Shown piece by piece: positions 40,079 to 49,254 of a stretch of 64,000 nucleotides of DNA (positions within the stretch are counted from its first letter, which is position 1; each line of letters starts with the position of its first letter). The notes under the pieces were generated by a model that made no database searches, was not told the DNA's origin, and worked only from the letters and a program-made list of their open reading frames with translations. The stretch covers positions 63,251-127,250 of the forward strand of contig NZ_JAPVLU010000005.1 in assembly GCF_027158205.1 (NCBI RefSeq), read 5' to 3'. Made by a program: the position numbers and the translations under genes. The stretch is from Streptomyces sp. H39-S7 (lineage in GTDB: Bacteria > Actinomycetota > Actinomycetes > Streptomycetales > Streptomycetaceae).

Positions 40079-40327
40079 TCAGCCGCCGCTCTTGCGGCGG
40101 AACTCGCGCTGTCCGCCGGCTCGCCCGTGGGCACCGTGGATCTTCGAGCTGTCCGGTCCGCCGCCGGCGGCGGCAGCGCTCTTGTTGCCGCCGCGCTTGC
40201 GCTCCAGGGCTTCACGGAACTTGCGCTTGACCTCGTCCTCGGCCGGCTCGGCCGTGGCGGACGCGTCCGCAGTGTCGGGCACCTCGGTCGCCTCGGTCGC
40301 CTCGTGGTCTGATGCCTCGGCAGTCAT
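40079..40327 (-). CDS. DUF5302-family small protein
   Basis: An 82-aa protein with AGGAGG before the ATG at 40,327. An acidic Glu/Asp/Ala N-terminus ([18 protein letters not shown]) is followed by a conserved helix [17 protein letters not shown] and a basic Gly-rich C-terminus. It is typical of DUF5302, widespread in actinomycetes with no known role. It shares a 114-base divergent promoter region with the saccharopine-dehydrogenase-like gene. Confidence 0.8.
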   Translation of the reverse strand: MTAEASDHEATEATEVPDTADASATAEPAEDEVKRKFREALERKRGGNKSAAAAGGGPDSSKIHGAHGRAGGQREFRRKSGG

Positions 40328-40441
40328 GGGGGCCTCCTGGTCTCGTTCGGTTACGGGCCAAGCCTCGCATGCCCGGCCGGGTACGACACACTGCAATACC
40401 GGCGGCGCGACGCCGGACCGCTCTCCGGAAGGACGTGTTCG

Positions 40442-41479
40442 ATGACCTGGATGCTGTACGGCGCCACCGGATATACCGGACGCCTGATCGCCCGGCGGGC
40501 GGCGGCTCGCGGTGAACGGGTCGTTCTGGCAGGTCGCAGCATCGCCAAGGTAGCGCCGCTGGCGGCGGAACTCGGCCTCGAACACCGGATTTTCGGCCTC
40601 TCCGACCCGGTCGCGCTGCGTCGCGGCCTGGAGGGCGTCGAGGCGGTCGCCCACTGCGCGGGACCGTTCTCGGCCACCGCCCTTCCCATGGCGCTCGCCT
40701 GCATCGAGACCGGCACGCACTACCTGGACATCACGGGCGAGATCGACGTCTTCGAGCAGCTCCACGGCCTCGACGAGCAGGCCCGCGCCGCCAAGGTCGT
40801 CCTGCTGCCGGGCGCCGGCTTCGATGTCGTGCCGACGGACTGCCTGGCTGCCACCGTCGCCGCAGCCCTGCCCGGCGCGAACCGTCTCGACCTGGCGATC
40901 CTGGTCGGCGGGAGCGCCAGTCCCGGCACCGCCAGGACCGCGCTCGAGGGGCTGCTCGACGGCGGGCGGGCCAGGATCAATGGCGCGATCAGCCCGGTGC
41001 CGATGGGCTGGCGACGGATCCGGGCGGCGTTCCCGTCGGGGCCGCGGATGGTCACCTCCATCCCGTGGGGTGACGTGAGCACCGCCTTCCATTCGACGGA
41101 CATCCCCAACGTCACCACCTATATGCCGCTGCCGCCCGGCGCTGCCGCCTTCAGCAAGGTGATGCGGCTGCGACCGGTGCAGGCCCTGGCGCACGCCGCC
41201 GTCGGTGCCCTGGTGCGCGGGCCGGGCGAGAAGGCTTTGGCCGGAACGCGTTCCGAGGCATGGGCTCGGGCCAGTGATCCGGAGGGGCGCAGCGCACAGG
41301 CGACACTGACCCTGCCGAACAGCTACGAGCTGACCGTCGAGTCGGTGCTGCGGATCATGCCGCGGCTCTCCGGCCTGCCGCACGGGGCGCAGACGCCCTC
41401 CCGGGCCCTCGGCGCCGGCTTCATCACCGAGTTCAGCGGGGTCACGCTCACGGAGTCGGGGGCCAAGCGCGGCTGGTGA
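40442..41479 (+). CDS. Saccharopine-dehydrogenase-like (trans-acting enoyl reductase type) protein
   Basis: A 345-aa oxidoreductase with an N-terminal Rossmann fold ([16 protein letters not shown], residues 5-20) and the family segment [14 protein letters not shown], followed by [13 protein letters not shown] and [15 protein letters not shown]. Members of this group include enoyl reductases that act in trans on polyketide or lipid intermediates and uncharacterised saccharopine-dehydrogenase-like enzymes. No PKS is present here, so the substrate cannot be named. Confidence 0.87.
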   Translation: MTWMLYGATGYTGRLIARRAAARGERVVLAGRSIAKVAPLAAELGLEHRIFGLSDPVALRRGLEGVEAVAHCAGPFSATALPMALACIETGTHYLDITGEIDVFEQLHGLDEQARAAKVVLLPGAGFDVVPTDCLAATVAAALPGANRLDLAILVGGSASPGTARTALEGLLDGGRARINGAISPVPMGWRRIRAAFPSGPRMVTSIPWGDVSTAFHSTDIPNVTTYMPLPPGAAAFSKVMRLRPVQALAHAAVGALVRGPGEKALAGTRSEAWARASDPEGRSAQATLTLPNSYELTVESVLRIMPRLSGLPHGAQTPSRALGAGFITEFSGVTLTESGAKRGW

Positions 41480-41498
41480 CGCGGGAGGGACCGTCCCC

Positions 41499-41714
41499 TC
41501 AGTTGCCCTGCGCGCCCAGCACGAACAACAGCCAGATGAACGCGGCCAGCAGGTGGGCGACGACGACGTAGACCATGACCCGTAGGACCACGGCCCGCTC
41601 CTTGCGTCGCTCGGTGCCCTCGCTGGTGCGCAGCTCCGGGGCGAGCGGTTCGTGGCGCGGGCGGCCGGTGGCGCTGTTGATACCGGTGGCCTCAGGGCCG
41701 GCGGTGTCGGTCAT
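41499..41714 (-). CDS. Small membrane protein (DUF6126-like)
   Basis: A 71-aa protein with one C-terminal transmembrane helix ([20 protein letters not shown]) and a polar N-terminus. Its ATG overlaps the stop of the XRE-cupin regulator gene. Small proteins of this type regularly follow XRE-cupin genes in Streptomyces, suggesting the regulator senses or controls it. Confidence 0.72.
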   Translation of the reverse strand: MTDTAGPEATGINSATGRPRHEPLAPELRTSEGTERRKERAVVLRVMVYVVVAHLLAAFIWLLFVLGAQGN

Positions 41715-42337
41715 GTCAGGCTCTCCGCTCTTTTCGTGGCCTTCGCGTCCTGCGGGGTGATGCAGAGGTTGGCTGCCTCGCTCTGCATGAGGGTGTGCAG
41801 AAAGAGCAGATCGACCCCTCCGGGGGAGGCGGCCGCGAGCCGGTGCGGCACCAGCGAGTCGAAGTGCGCCGCGTCCCCGGGATCCAGCACGTGCACGTTC
41901 TCCCCGAGGGAGAGCCGCAGCCGGCCCCCGGTGACGTACAGCCACTCCTCGCCGGGATGCACCCGGACCAGCCGGTCCTGCGCCTCGGGCGGTACGTGGA
42001 CGCGCAGTGCCTGCATGGCCCGGCCGGTGCCGCCCGCCCGCCAGTACGTCCAGCCCCCGGCGGGCACCGGCTCCATACTGTCCGCGCGTACAATCGGTAC
42101 GGGTTCGGCGGTCGTCTCCCCCAGCAGGTCCGAGACGGTCGTGCCGTACAGCCGGGCCAGCCCGAGCAGTACCGGAAGTGACGGTTGCCGGAGCCCGGTT
42201 TCCATCCGCGACAGGTGCGCGGGGGAGAGTTCGAGCCGCCGGGCGGCGGCTTCCAGCGTGAGGCCGGAACGGCGACGCTGTTCCTTGAGCCGAGGGGCCA
42301 GGACCAGCGCCTCTGCGGACGCGGTGTCGGTGTCCAT
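41711..42337 (-). CDS. XRE-family regulator with cupin sensor domain
   Basis: A 208-aa regulator: HTH at residues 15-75 (GLTLEAAARRLELSPAHLSR), cupin at 110-190 (RVHPGEEWLYVTGGRLRLSL and LDPGDAAHFDSLVPHRL). Cupin sensors usually bind a small metabolite or metal. A perfect palindrome lies only 21 bases before its start, consistent with autoregulation. The downstream membrane gene is translationally coupled. Confidence 0.9.
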   Translation of the reverse strand: MDTDTASAEALVLAPRLKEQRRRSGLTLEAAARRLELSPAHLSRMETGLRQPSLPVLLGLARLYGTTVSDLLGETTAEPVPIVRADSMEPVPAGGWTYWRAGGTGRAMQALRVHVPPEAQDRLVRVHPGEEWLYVTGGRLRLSLGENVHVLDPGDAAHFDSLVPHRLAAASPGGVDLLFLHTLMQSEAANLCITPQDAKATKRAESLT

Positions 42338-42357
42338 GCCTCAAGAGAACCGCATCC

Positions 42358-42392
42358 TTGCCTCTCGGGCAATTAATTTGCCCGAGAGGCAA
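42358..42392. promoter_or_regulatory. Operator-like palindrome upstream of the XRE-cupin gene
   Basis: TTGCCTCTCGGGCAA and TTGCCCGAGAGGCAA form perfect 15-base arms around TTAAT. Each arm is itself a dyad of the form TTGCC-N5-GGCAA, and the two dyads start exactly 20 bp apart, about two helical turns, so two regulator dimers could sit side by side. Confidence 0.75.
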
Positions 42393-42413
42393 ATCATCCG
42401 CGATTCTGCGGGC

Positions 42414-43436
42414 TCAGGTCTGCCGCTCGGGCGCGTAGCCCTCGGCGTCCAGACCGAAGGTCCAGGCCACGCCCTCCCGAGCCGTCCTGGTCCGCGGCGG
42501 GACCCGCAGCCAGTACGTCCGGTGGGTGCCGTCCGGCTCCGGGGTGGAATTGACCACCTCGACCATCACCACCGCCTCGTCGTCGGCCAGCTCGATCCGC
42601 CACAGGATCCCGGTCTCGTCGCGGGCCACCGGTCGGGCGCCGGACTCCGCCAGGTAGCGGTCGTACCCGTAGTACTCCAGCATCACCCGGCGCAGCTCGG
42701 CGTTCTCCTCGCTTCGTATCCGGGCCGGGGTGAGGCCCGCGAGGCCGGCGAGGAACGCGGCGGGCACCGGCATCCCACGCCAGGCATACAGGGCGAAGCC
42801 GTCGGGGAAGGCGAGGGCCGGCCCGTCACCCCGGTCCAGCCGGCCCGCCTCGTCCCGGTGCAGCTCCACCGGCCGCTCCGCTATCACCACCACCCGCTCG
42901 TAAGGCCACCACCAGCCGGCGGAGCGGGCCACCGCCGAGACGCCCTCCAGCGTCCCGGCCTCCTCGTCGAAAGCCGCCAGCCAGGCCGCGTCCTGCTGCC
43001 CGAGCACCGCGTCCAGCAGCACCAGGCGGACGGCCGCCGCGTCCTCGGGCTCCTCGGCGAGCGCCTCCACCACACCCGCGCGGATCCGGTCGGCGAGCGA
43101 AGCCGTCGAGTCCCACAGCTGTCCCCCGGTCAGCGCCCACCGCTCGGCCCAGCCCGCGGGGCCGAGCGCGGCGTGGCGGCGCTGCCGCTCCGCGGCCCAC
43201 GGCCGCGTCCGCACCGCGTCCCGGACGCAGCGCCCCGTGCCGTCCGCCGCCGCCAGCCGCATCGCGGTCGCGGCGGCCTCCAGCGGCGAACCGGTCCACA
43301 CGATGCGCTCCGGCGCCGGCAGCCCGGCCTGCCAGTACGCGAGCTGTATCCCCGCCTCCGCCGCGGCGCGGTCCGCCGCCCCGGTCTCCGCCGCGACCGC
43401 CCGCCACCGCGCCGCCGTCTCCAATGCCGTCGTCAT
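42414..43436 (-). CDS. DUF6745-like protein
   Basis: A 340-aa protein; ATG 43,436 starts just before the first conserved region. Recognisable segments are AGLPAPERIVWTGSPLEAA, WWWPYERVVVIAERP, the beta-rich centre FPDGFALYAWRGMPVP, and a C-terminal domain ending WTFGLDAEGYAPE. It matches the Streptomyces DUF6745 type from memory. Its neighbour of 108 aa is often found with it. The role is unknown. Confidence 0.7.
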   Translation of the reverse strand: MTTALETAARWRAVAAETGAADRAAAEAGIQLAYWQAGLPAPERIVWTGSPLEAAATAMRLAAADGTGRCVRDAVRTRPWAAERQRRHAALGPAGWAERWALTGGQLWDSTASLADRIRAGVVEALAEEPEDAAAVRLVLLDAVLGQQDAAWLAAFDEEAGTLEGVSAVARSAGWWWPYERVVVIAERPVELHRDEAGRLDRGDGPALAFPDGFALYAWRGMPVPAAFLAGLAGLTPARIRSEENAELRRVMLEYYGYDRYLAESGARPVARDETGILWRIELADDEAVVMVEVVNSTPEPDGTHRTYWLRVPPRTRTAREGVAWTFGLDAEGYAPERQT

Positions 43437-43512
43437 CTCGTCCGTCCCCGCCCCTCGTCCCCGGTCACTTGTCCGTCCCCCCGCCGCTCGCACGGCGCCG
43501 TTCCGCCCACCG

Positions 43513-43839
43513 TCAGTCCGCCACGACACGCACGGCGCCCGGCGCGTACTCGCGCTGACGCACCACCCGGAACCAGCCCTTGGGCAGCGGTATCGCGGCG
43601 TGCTCCTCGTGCACCACCCGCCCGCCGTCCGGGAGGTGCAGGAACGCGTCGCCGAACGGGCCCGGCTCACGGACCAGCGTGCCGGGCCCGACCACCGCGT
43701 GCGCGTGACCGGTCACCTCACCGAGCGCGAGCACCAGCCGCCCCCGTCCGTCCCGCGGCTGGCGCGCCAACGCCTCGACTCCGCGCGGCGGTTCCCCCGC
43801 CCCCAACGGCATGATCAACACGTCCCCCTGCCGGTACAC
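43513..43839 (-). CDS. Small protein with beta-barrel-like pattern (partner of DUF6745)
   Basis: A 108-aa protein starting with GTG at 43,839. It has YRQGDVLIMPL, a segment RLVLALGEVTGHAHAVVG, and LPKGWFRVVRQREYAPG; the His-rich GEVTGHAH motif recurs in this small family. It lies upstream of the DUF6745 gene in the same direction, 76 bases apart. The function is not known. Confidence 0.65.
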   Translation of the reverse strand: MYRQGDVLIMPLGAGEPPRGVEALARQPRDGRGRLVLALGEVTGHAHAVVGPGTLVREPGPFGDAFLHLPDGGRVVHEEHAAIPLPKGWFRVVRQREYAPGAVRVVAD

Positions 43840-43998
43840 AGCACGCTCCCCTCCGCCGTCCGCACCCTGCGGTCGCCGATGTCCAGAAGCTACGCCGCCG
43901 GTCTGACAACGCCCGCCGACCGCGATGTCAGAGCGGCTTGGTAGAACTCTTCTCAGATCAGCCGCCCGACCAGCCCGCCCGTGTCAGGAGACCGCGTC

Positions 43999-44955
43999 AT
44001 GTCAGCCGTAGAGCATCTGCAGGAGTTGCACGGCCTGCCCGCCTTCGACTTCCCCGGGCCGGACAGCAAGGACGAGCTGCCCGCACCGGACGCCGTCGCC
44101 TGGCGGCTCACCGCGGACCCCTACGACGACGACTCCGACGAGGAGTTCGGGGATGTCTGGGACCGGTTCCTGGACACGGTCGACCCCTCCCGGGTGCGGG
44201 CGATCATCATCGGCCAGTGGGGCGAGGCCTACGAGGACGACTCGACGGGCATCGTCGAGGACCTCGTCGACGCCAAGGACCGGCTGACCGCGCTGGAGGC
44301 CGTGTTCATCGGCGACCTGGAACAGGAGCAGGCCGAGATCTCCTGGATCGAGCAGTCCGACGTCACCCCCGTCCTGGCCGCCTATCCGGAGCTGCGGGAA
44401 TTCGGCGCCCGCGGCGGCACCGGCCTGCAGTTCCCCGCGGTGCGGCACGAGCACCTGCGCACCCTGACGTTCGAGGCCGGCGGGCTGCCCGCCGAGGTCG
44501 TCCGCGGCGTCGCGGCGAGTGAGCTGCCCGCGCTGGAATACCTGGAACTGTGGCTCGGCGTCGAGGAGTACAGCGGCACCGCCACCGTCGCCGACCTCGC
44601 CCCGATACTCGCCGGCGGCCGCTTCCCCGCCCTGCGCCACCTGGGCCTGCGCAACAGCGAGATCCAGGACGAGATCGCCGCCGCGATCGCCGCCGCCCCC
44701 GTCGTGGCCCGGCTCACCTCCCTGGACCTGTCCCTGGGCGTCCTCACCGACGAGGGTGCCACCGCGCTGCTGGAGGGCCAGCCGCTCACCCATCTGCAGT
44801 GGCTGGACCTGCACCACCACTTCGTCAGCGACCCGATCGCCCAGCGCCTGCAGGACACCCTGGTGCCCGCCGGCGTCGAGGTCGACCTGTCGGAACCGGG
44901 CCGCAGTTGGAACAACGACGGTGTCGTGCACCGCTTCACGGCGGTGGCGGAATGA
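43999..44955 (+). CDS. STM4015-family leucine-rich-repeat protein, copy 1
   Basis: A 318-aa protein with AGGAG eight bases before ATG 43,999. The C-terminal half contains leucine-rich repeats (LPALEYLELWLGVEEY, FPALRHLGLRNSEIQDE, RLTSLDLSLGVLTDEG). It begins a six-gene block whose members match STM4015, STM4014, STM4013, STM4012 and STM4011, a cluster seen in distant bacteria and named from Salmonella. LRR proteins may act as a binding platform for the peptide or metabolite that the radical SAM enzymes act on; this is inference. Confidence 0.82.
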   Translation: MSAVEHLQELHGLPAFDFPGPDSKDELPAPDAVAWRLTADPYDDDSDEEFGDVWDRFLDTVDPSRVRAIIIGQWGEAYEDDSTGIVEDLVDAKDRLTALEAVFIGDLEQEQAEISWIEQSDVTPVLAAYPELREFGARGGTGLQFPAVRHEHLRTLTFEAGGLPAEVVRGVAASELPALEYLELWLGVEEYSGTATVADLAPILAGGRFPALRHLGLRNSEIQDEIAAAIAAAPVVARLTSLDLSLGVLTDEGATALLEGQPLTHLQWLDLHHHFVSDPIAQRLQDTLVPAGVEVDLSEPGRSWNNDGVVHRFTAVAE

Positions 44956-45908
44956 GGGACACCTTCGCCGGTCTGCCGGTCCACACCCTGAGCCGGCAGA
45001 ACGCCAAGGCCGGTGCGCCTTCTGCCCTGCCGGCCGCGGACAGCGTCGCCTGGGGGCTGGACCTCGGCTACGGCAGTGAGGTCACGTTCCCCGAGCTGTG
45101 GCGCACGTTCCTGGACACGGTCGACACCGAGCACGTCACCGCCCTGGTGATCGGCGCCTGGTGGGAGAGCGACTACTCGAGCCTGGGCCCGGTGGTGGAG
45201 CTGATCACCGCCGACGCGGCCCGGCTGCCCGGCCTGCGCGCGCTGTTCCTCGCCGACGTCGAAGGCGAGTCCTGCGAGATCTCCTGGCTGATGATGGCCG
45301 ACGTCACCCCCGTGCTGAAGGCCTTCCCGCTCCTGGAGGAACTGGGGGTGCGCGGCGGCAACACCCGGGAGGACGCCCTGGTCCTGGCGCCGGTGCGGCA
45401 CACGGCGCTGCGCGTGCTGCGGTTCGAGTCCGGTGGCCTGCCGGGCGGCGTCGTGCGCGCCGTGGCCACGAGTGAACTCCCCGCCCTGGAACACCTGGAG
45501 CTGTGGCTGGGGGTGGAAGGGTACGGCGGGGACTCCACGGTCGCCGACCTCGCCCCGATCCTGGCCGGCGGCCGCTTCCCCGCCCTGCGCCACCTCGGTC
45601 TGCAGAACAGCGAACTGCAGGACGAGATCGCCGCGGCCGTGGCCACCGCCCCGGTCGTCGCCCAGCTCACGTCCCTCGACCTCTCCATGGGCATACTCAG
45701 CGACGTGGGCGCCGCCGCCCTGCTCGGCGGCCAGCCGCTCACCCACCTGACCCGTCTCGACCTGAGCCACCACTACCTCAGTGACGCGTTCATGGCGCGG
45801 ATCAGCGAGGAACTGGGCGCCGCCGGGGTGCTCGTGGACGTCTCCGATCAGGAGAGTCCCGATGTGGACGAGGACGAGGAGTGGCGCTATGTCGCCGTCT
45901 CCGAGTAG
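44952..45908 (+). CDS. STM4015-family leucine-rich-repeat protein, copy 2
   Basis: A 318-aa protein identical in length to copy 1 and starting on an ATGA overlap with it. It shares the LRR units (LPALEHLELWLGVEGYGG, FPALRHLGLQNSELQDE, TSLDLSMGILSDVG), so it is a tandem duplicate. Its N-terminal 130 residues differ more (AKAGAPSALPAADSVAWGLD), consistent with divergence of binding specificity. Confidence 0.82.
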   Translation: MRDTFAGLPVHTLSRQNAKAGAPSALPAADSVAWGLDLGYGSEVTFPELWRTFLDTVDTEHVTALVIGAWWESDYSSLGPVVELITADAARLPGLRALFLADVEGESCEISWLMMADVTPVLKAFPLLEELGVRGGNTREDALVLAPVRHTALRVLRFESGGLPGGVVRAVATSELPALEHLELWLGVEGYGGDSTVADLAPILAGGRFPALRHLGLQNSELQDEIAAAVATAPVVAQLTSLDLSMGILSDVGAAALLGGQPLTHLTRLDLSHHYLSDAFMARISEELGAAGVLVDVSDQESPDVDEDEEWRYVAVSE

Positions 45909-47016
45909 CGCCGCCGTCCGCTTCGCCGTCGTCGGCAATCCCGGCAACCGCCGGGTGACGATGTTCACCGACGCCGTCCTCGCCGCCGGACTGCCCGCGC
46001 CCCGCATCGTGGCCTGGCGCGACGCGCTCCGCGGGACGTACGGGTTCGCCCCCGGCGAGCTCGTGCGCGTGGACTCCCCCGGTGAGGACCCGGAGGTCGA
46101 CCGGGCGCTGCGCGGCGGCGGCGATCCGACCCGCGTCGAGGGCAGCGCCCTATGGTACCGGCGGTTCACCGACGCGGTCCTGGAGGTGGCACGGGCCGCG
46201 GCGGACGCCGGCGCGACGCTGCTCGGCGATCCGCGGGACATCGCCGTGCTGTTCGACAAACGGCGCTGCCACGCCCGGCTGCTGGCAGCCGGCGTTCCCG
46301 TACCGCCCGCGCTCACCGCGCCCGTGCGCGGCTGGGACGACCTCAAGGAGCGGTTGCGCGCGGCGCGCATGCCGCGCGCCTTCATCAAGCCCGCACACGG
46401 CTCCTCCGCGTCGGGCGTGATCGCCCTGGAGTTCGGCAGGCCCGGCCGGCTGCGGGCGACGACGTCGGTGGAGACGACCGCCGACGGCCGGCTGTTCAAT
46501 TCGCTGCGCGTCCGGCGCTACGAGGTCGAGCGCGAGGTCGCCGCCCTGGTGGACGCGCTGGCCGGCGACGGGCTGCACGTGGAGCGCTGGCTGCCCAAGG
46601 CCGCACAGGCCGGCCGGGCCGCCGACCTGCGGGTCGTCGTCGTGGACGGCAGGGCGACCCACGCGGTGGTGCGCACCAGCCGCTCCCCGATGACCAACCT
46701 CCACCTCGGCGGCGCCCGTGGGGACCTCGCCGCGGCGCGCGCCGCCACCGAAGCGGCCGGACTGGGCTGGGACGCGGTGACGGGGATCGCCGAGCAGGCC
46801 GCGGCCTGCTTCCCCCGGACGCTCTGCGTCGGGGTCGACGTGCTGCCCGGCACCGGCTGGCGGCGCGTCGCGGTCGGCGAGGTCAACGCCTTCGGCGACC
46901 TGCTGCCGCGCCTGACCGGACTGCCGGGCAGCGGGGCCGAGGAGCAGGACACCTACGCCGCCCAGGTCGCCGCCGTACTACGCAGGGAGCGCCACCGTGC
47001 CGCCGCAGCCGCTTGA
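45889..47016 (+). CDS. STM4014-family protein (ATP-grasp-like)
   Basis: A 375-aa protein; ATG 45,889 overlaps the previous gene by 20 bases and has GAGGAG eight bases upstream. The N-terminus is a Rossmann-like start (FAVVGNPGNRRVTMFTDAVL). The centre recalls ATP-grasp ligases (DKRRCHARLLAAGVPVPPAL, then RAFIKPAHGSSASGVIAL) and the end has GVDVLPGTGWRRVAVGEVNAFGD-like metal/nucleotide residues. A ligase role, for example amide-bond formation, is likely from fold; the substrate is unknown. Confidence 0.82.
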   Translation: MSPSPSSAAVRFAVVGNPGNRRVTMFTDAVLAAGLPAPRIVAWRDALRGTYGFAPGELVRVDSPGEDPEVDRALRGGGDPTRVEGSALWYRRFTDAVLEVARAAADAGATLLGDPRDIAVLFDKRRCHARLLAAGVPVPPALTAPVRGWDDLKERLRAARMPRAFIKPAHGSSASGVIALEFGRPGRLRATTSVETTADGRLFNSLRVRRYEVEREVAALVDALAGDGLHVERWLPKAAQAGRAADLRVVVVDGRATHAVVRTSRSPMTNLHLGGARGDLAAARAATEAAGLGWDAVTGIAEQAAACFPRTLCVGVDVLPGTGWRRVAVGEVNAFGDLLPRLTGLPGSGAEEQDTYAAQVAAVLRRERHRAAAAA

Positions 47017-47848
47017 GACGCTCGAGACGCTCGGGATGAACGAGATCGTGGGCAGCCACGACCTGCTGCTCGTCACCCTGGACACGCTGCGCTACGACGT
47101 GGCCCAGGAACTGGCGGCCGTGGGCCGGATACCGCACCTCGCCGCCCACCTGCCCGGCGGGGCCTGGGAGCGGCGGCATGCGCCGGGCAGCTTCACCTAC
47201 GCCTCCCACCAGGCGATCTTCGCCGGTTTCCTGCCGACTCCGGCCACCCCGGGACCACACCCGCGGCTCTTCGCGGCCCGCTTCGCCGGCAGCGAGACGA
47301 CGGCGGACGGCACCTACGTGTTCGACACCCCGGACCTGGTGTCCGGGCTCGCGGCGGACGGGTACCGGACGGTCTGCATCGGCGGCGTCGGCTTCTTCAA
47401 CCAGCAGGCGCCGCTGGGTTCCGTGCTGCCCGGGATGTTCCAGGAGAGCCACTGGGAGCCGGAGTTCGGCGTGCCCTCCCCCACCTCCTTCGAGGCGCAG
47501 ATCGACCGGGCCGAACAGGTCGTCGCCGGGCTCCCCGACGAGCAGCGGCTCTTCCTGTTCGTGAATGTCTCGGCCCTGCACCAGCCCAACTGGTTCCATC
47601 TGCCCGGCGCCACCCGCGAGGCGGGCGACTCCCGTGAGACGCACGCCGCCGCGCTGGAGTACGTGGACCGGCACATCGGCCGGCTGTTCGCGGCGGCGAG
47701 CAGCCGCCGGCCCTGCTTCGCGATCGTCTGCTCCGACCACGGCACCACGTACGGCGACGACGGCTTCACCGGCCACCGGCTCGGCCATGAGGCCGTCTGG
47801 ACGGTCCCCTACGCCCACTTCTTCCTTGAGGCCGAGGCACAGCGATGA
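46997..47848 (+). CDS. STM4013/SEN3800-family hydrolase (alkaline-phosphatase/sulfatase superfamily)
   Basis: A 283-aa protein that overlaps the preceding gene by 20 bases, with GGGAG before the GTG. It is sulfatase-like: LLLVTLDTLRYDVA at the start (metal-binding Asp), GSFTYASHQAIFAGFLPT containing the nucleophile region, and IVCSDHGTTYGDDGFTGHRL with the metal His/Asp. It matches STM4013-type hydrolases. It may remove a phosphate or sulfate or transfer a group from the cluster product. Confidence 0.85.
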   Translation: MPPQPLETLETLGMNEIVGSHDLLLVTLDTLRYDVAQELAAVGRIPHLAAHLPGGAWERRHAPGSFTYASHQAIFAGFLPTPATPGPHPRLFAARFAGSETTADGTYVFDTPDLVSGLAADGYRTVCIGGVGFFNQQAPLGSVLPGMFQESHWEPEFGVPSPTSFEAQIDRAEQVVAGLPDEQRLFLFVNVSALHQPNWFHLPGATREAGDSRETHAAALEYVDRHIGRLFAAASSRRPCFAIVCSDHGTTYGDDGFTGHRLGHEAVWTVPYAHFFLEAEAQR

Positions 47849-49254
47849 GCACGCCCACCCTGAGCACAATGACCATCGGGTCCGCGGCCGCAGCCGGCTC
47901 GCGCCCCTACGAGAGCTACGTCTACGCCTATCCGCACAAGACCGCGTACCGGGCGCTGGAGCCCCGCCCGCCGCTGCGTGACCTGTGGGCGGGGGAACCG
48001 GTGGGCGCGCTCTCCCTCTACGCCCACATACCGTTCTGCGAGGTGCGGTGCGGCTTCTGCAACCTCTTCACCCGCATCGGCGCCCCAGAAGGGCTGACCA
48101 CCGCCTATCTCGACGCTCTGGAGCGCCAGGCGGGCGCGGTCCGCGAAGCGCTCGACGCGTCCGGCGGCGAACCGCGCTTCGCGGCAGCGGCCTTCGGCGG
48201 CGGGACGCCGACATTCCTGACCGCCGCCGAGCTGGAGCGGCTCTGCGACATCGCCGAGCTGCGCATGGGCGCGGACCTGCGGGCGATCCCGCTGTCGGTC
48301 GAGGCGTCGCCCGCCACGGCGACCGCCGACCGGCTGAAGGTCCTCGCCGACCGCGGCACCACCCGCCTCAGCCTGGGCGTGCAGAGCTTCGACGACACCG
48401 AGGCGCGCGCGGCGGTCCGCCCGCAGCGGCGCGCGGACGTCGAGGCGGCGCTGTCCCGGATCCGCGACGCCCGCATCCCCGTCCTCAACATCGACCTGAT
48501 CTACGGCATCGACGGCCAGAGCGAGCGCAGTTGGCAGCGGTCGCTGGACGCGGCCCTGGCCTGGCAGCCGGAGGAGCTGTACCTCTACCCGCTCTACGTC
48601 CGCCCCCTGACCGGCCTCGGCCGCCTCGGCGCACACGCGGACCCGGCCGACGCCGACCGAACGGACACCGACGCGGCGTGGGACGAGCAGCGGCTGCGCC
48701 TCTACCGCTTCGGCCGGGACCACCTCCTGGCCCAGGGCTACGAGCAGGTGTCGATGCGGATGTTCCGGCGCCCGGGCGCCCCCGCCACCGGCGGGGAGGA
48801 CTACGTGTGCCAGACCGACGGCATGATCGGCCTCGGCTGCGGCGCCCGCTCGTATACCTCCGCGCTGCACTACTCGTTCGACTACGCGGTGGGCATGAGC
48901 GAGATCCGGTCGATCATCGACGACTACACCGCCCGCTCCGCCCGGGAGTTCGCGTTCGCCGACTTCGGCCGGTGGATGGACGGGGACGAGCCCCGCCGCC
49001 GCCATCTGCTGCAGTCGCTGCTCCAGGCCGAGGGCATGCCGGTGGCGGAGTACCGGGCCCGCTTCGGCGCCGGACCCGAGCAGGACTTCCCCGTCGTCCT
49101 GCGCCGGTTCGCCGACGCGGGGTGGCTCGACGGGGCGGCCGGCCCCGAGCGGCTGCGGCTGTCCGCGGAAGGCCTGGCGCACTCCGACGCGGTCGGCCCC
49201 GCCCTGTTCTCGGACCCCGTCCGCGCCCTCATGGCCGAATACGACGCGAAATGA
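47845..49254 (+). CDS. STM4012-family radical SAM enzyme (HemN-like)
   Basis: A 469-aa protein starting on ATGA. The radical SAM cluster motif is CEVRCGFC (about residue 70), followed by GGGTPTFLTAAELERLC and LSVEASPATATADRL as in HemN-type enzymes, and LSLGVQSFDDTEARA. The C-terminal part contains the HemN-like end domain (EFAFADFGRWMDGDE and later YRARFGAG). It is one of two different radical SAM enzymes in this block. The chemistry (C-H or decarboxylation) cannot be read. Confidence 0.9.
   Translation: MSTPTLSTMTIGSAAAAGSRPYESYVYAYPHKTAYRALEPRPPLRDLWAGEPVGALSLYAHIPFCEVRCGFCNLFTRIGAPEGLTTAYLDALERQAGAVREALDASGGEPRFAAAAFGGGTPTFLTAAELERLCDIAELRMGADLRAIPLSVEASPATATADRLKVLADRGTTRLSLGVQSFDDTEARAAVRPQRRADVEAALSRIRDARIPVLNIDLIYGIDGQSERSWQRSLDAALAWQPEELYLYPLYVRPLTGLGRLGAHADPADADRTDTDAAWDEQRLRLYRFGRDHLLAQGYEQVSMRMFRRPGAPATGGEDYVCQTDGMIGLGCGARSYTSALHYSFDYAVGMSEIRSIIDDYTARSAREFAFADFGRWMDGDEPRRRHLLQSLLQAEGMPVAEYRARFGAGPEQDFPVVLRRFADAGWLDGAAGPERLRLSAEGLAHSDAVGPALFSDPVRALMAEYDAK

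Noticed and set aside
38146-40230. Long plus-strand ORF opposite the M3 peptidase
   Set aside because: Antisense shadow; low-complexity Val/Gly/Arg sequence without motifs, while the reverse strand has HEFGH.
41652-43814. Plus-strand ORF of 720 codons across three reverse genes
   Set aside because: Crosses the palindrome and gene borders, rich in Arg/Pro, no recognisable domain.
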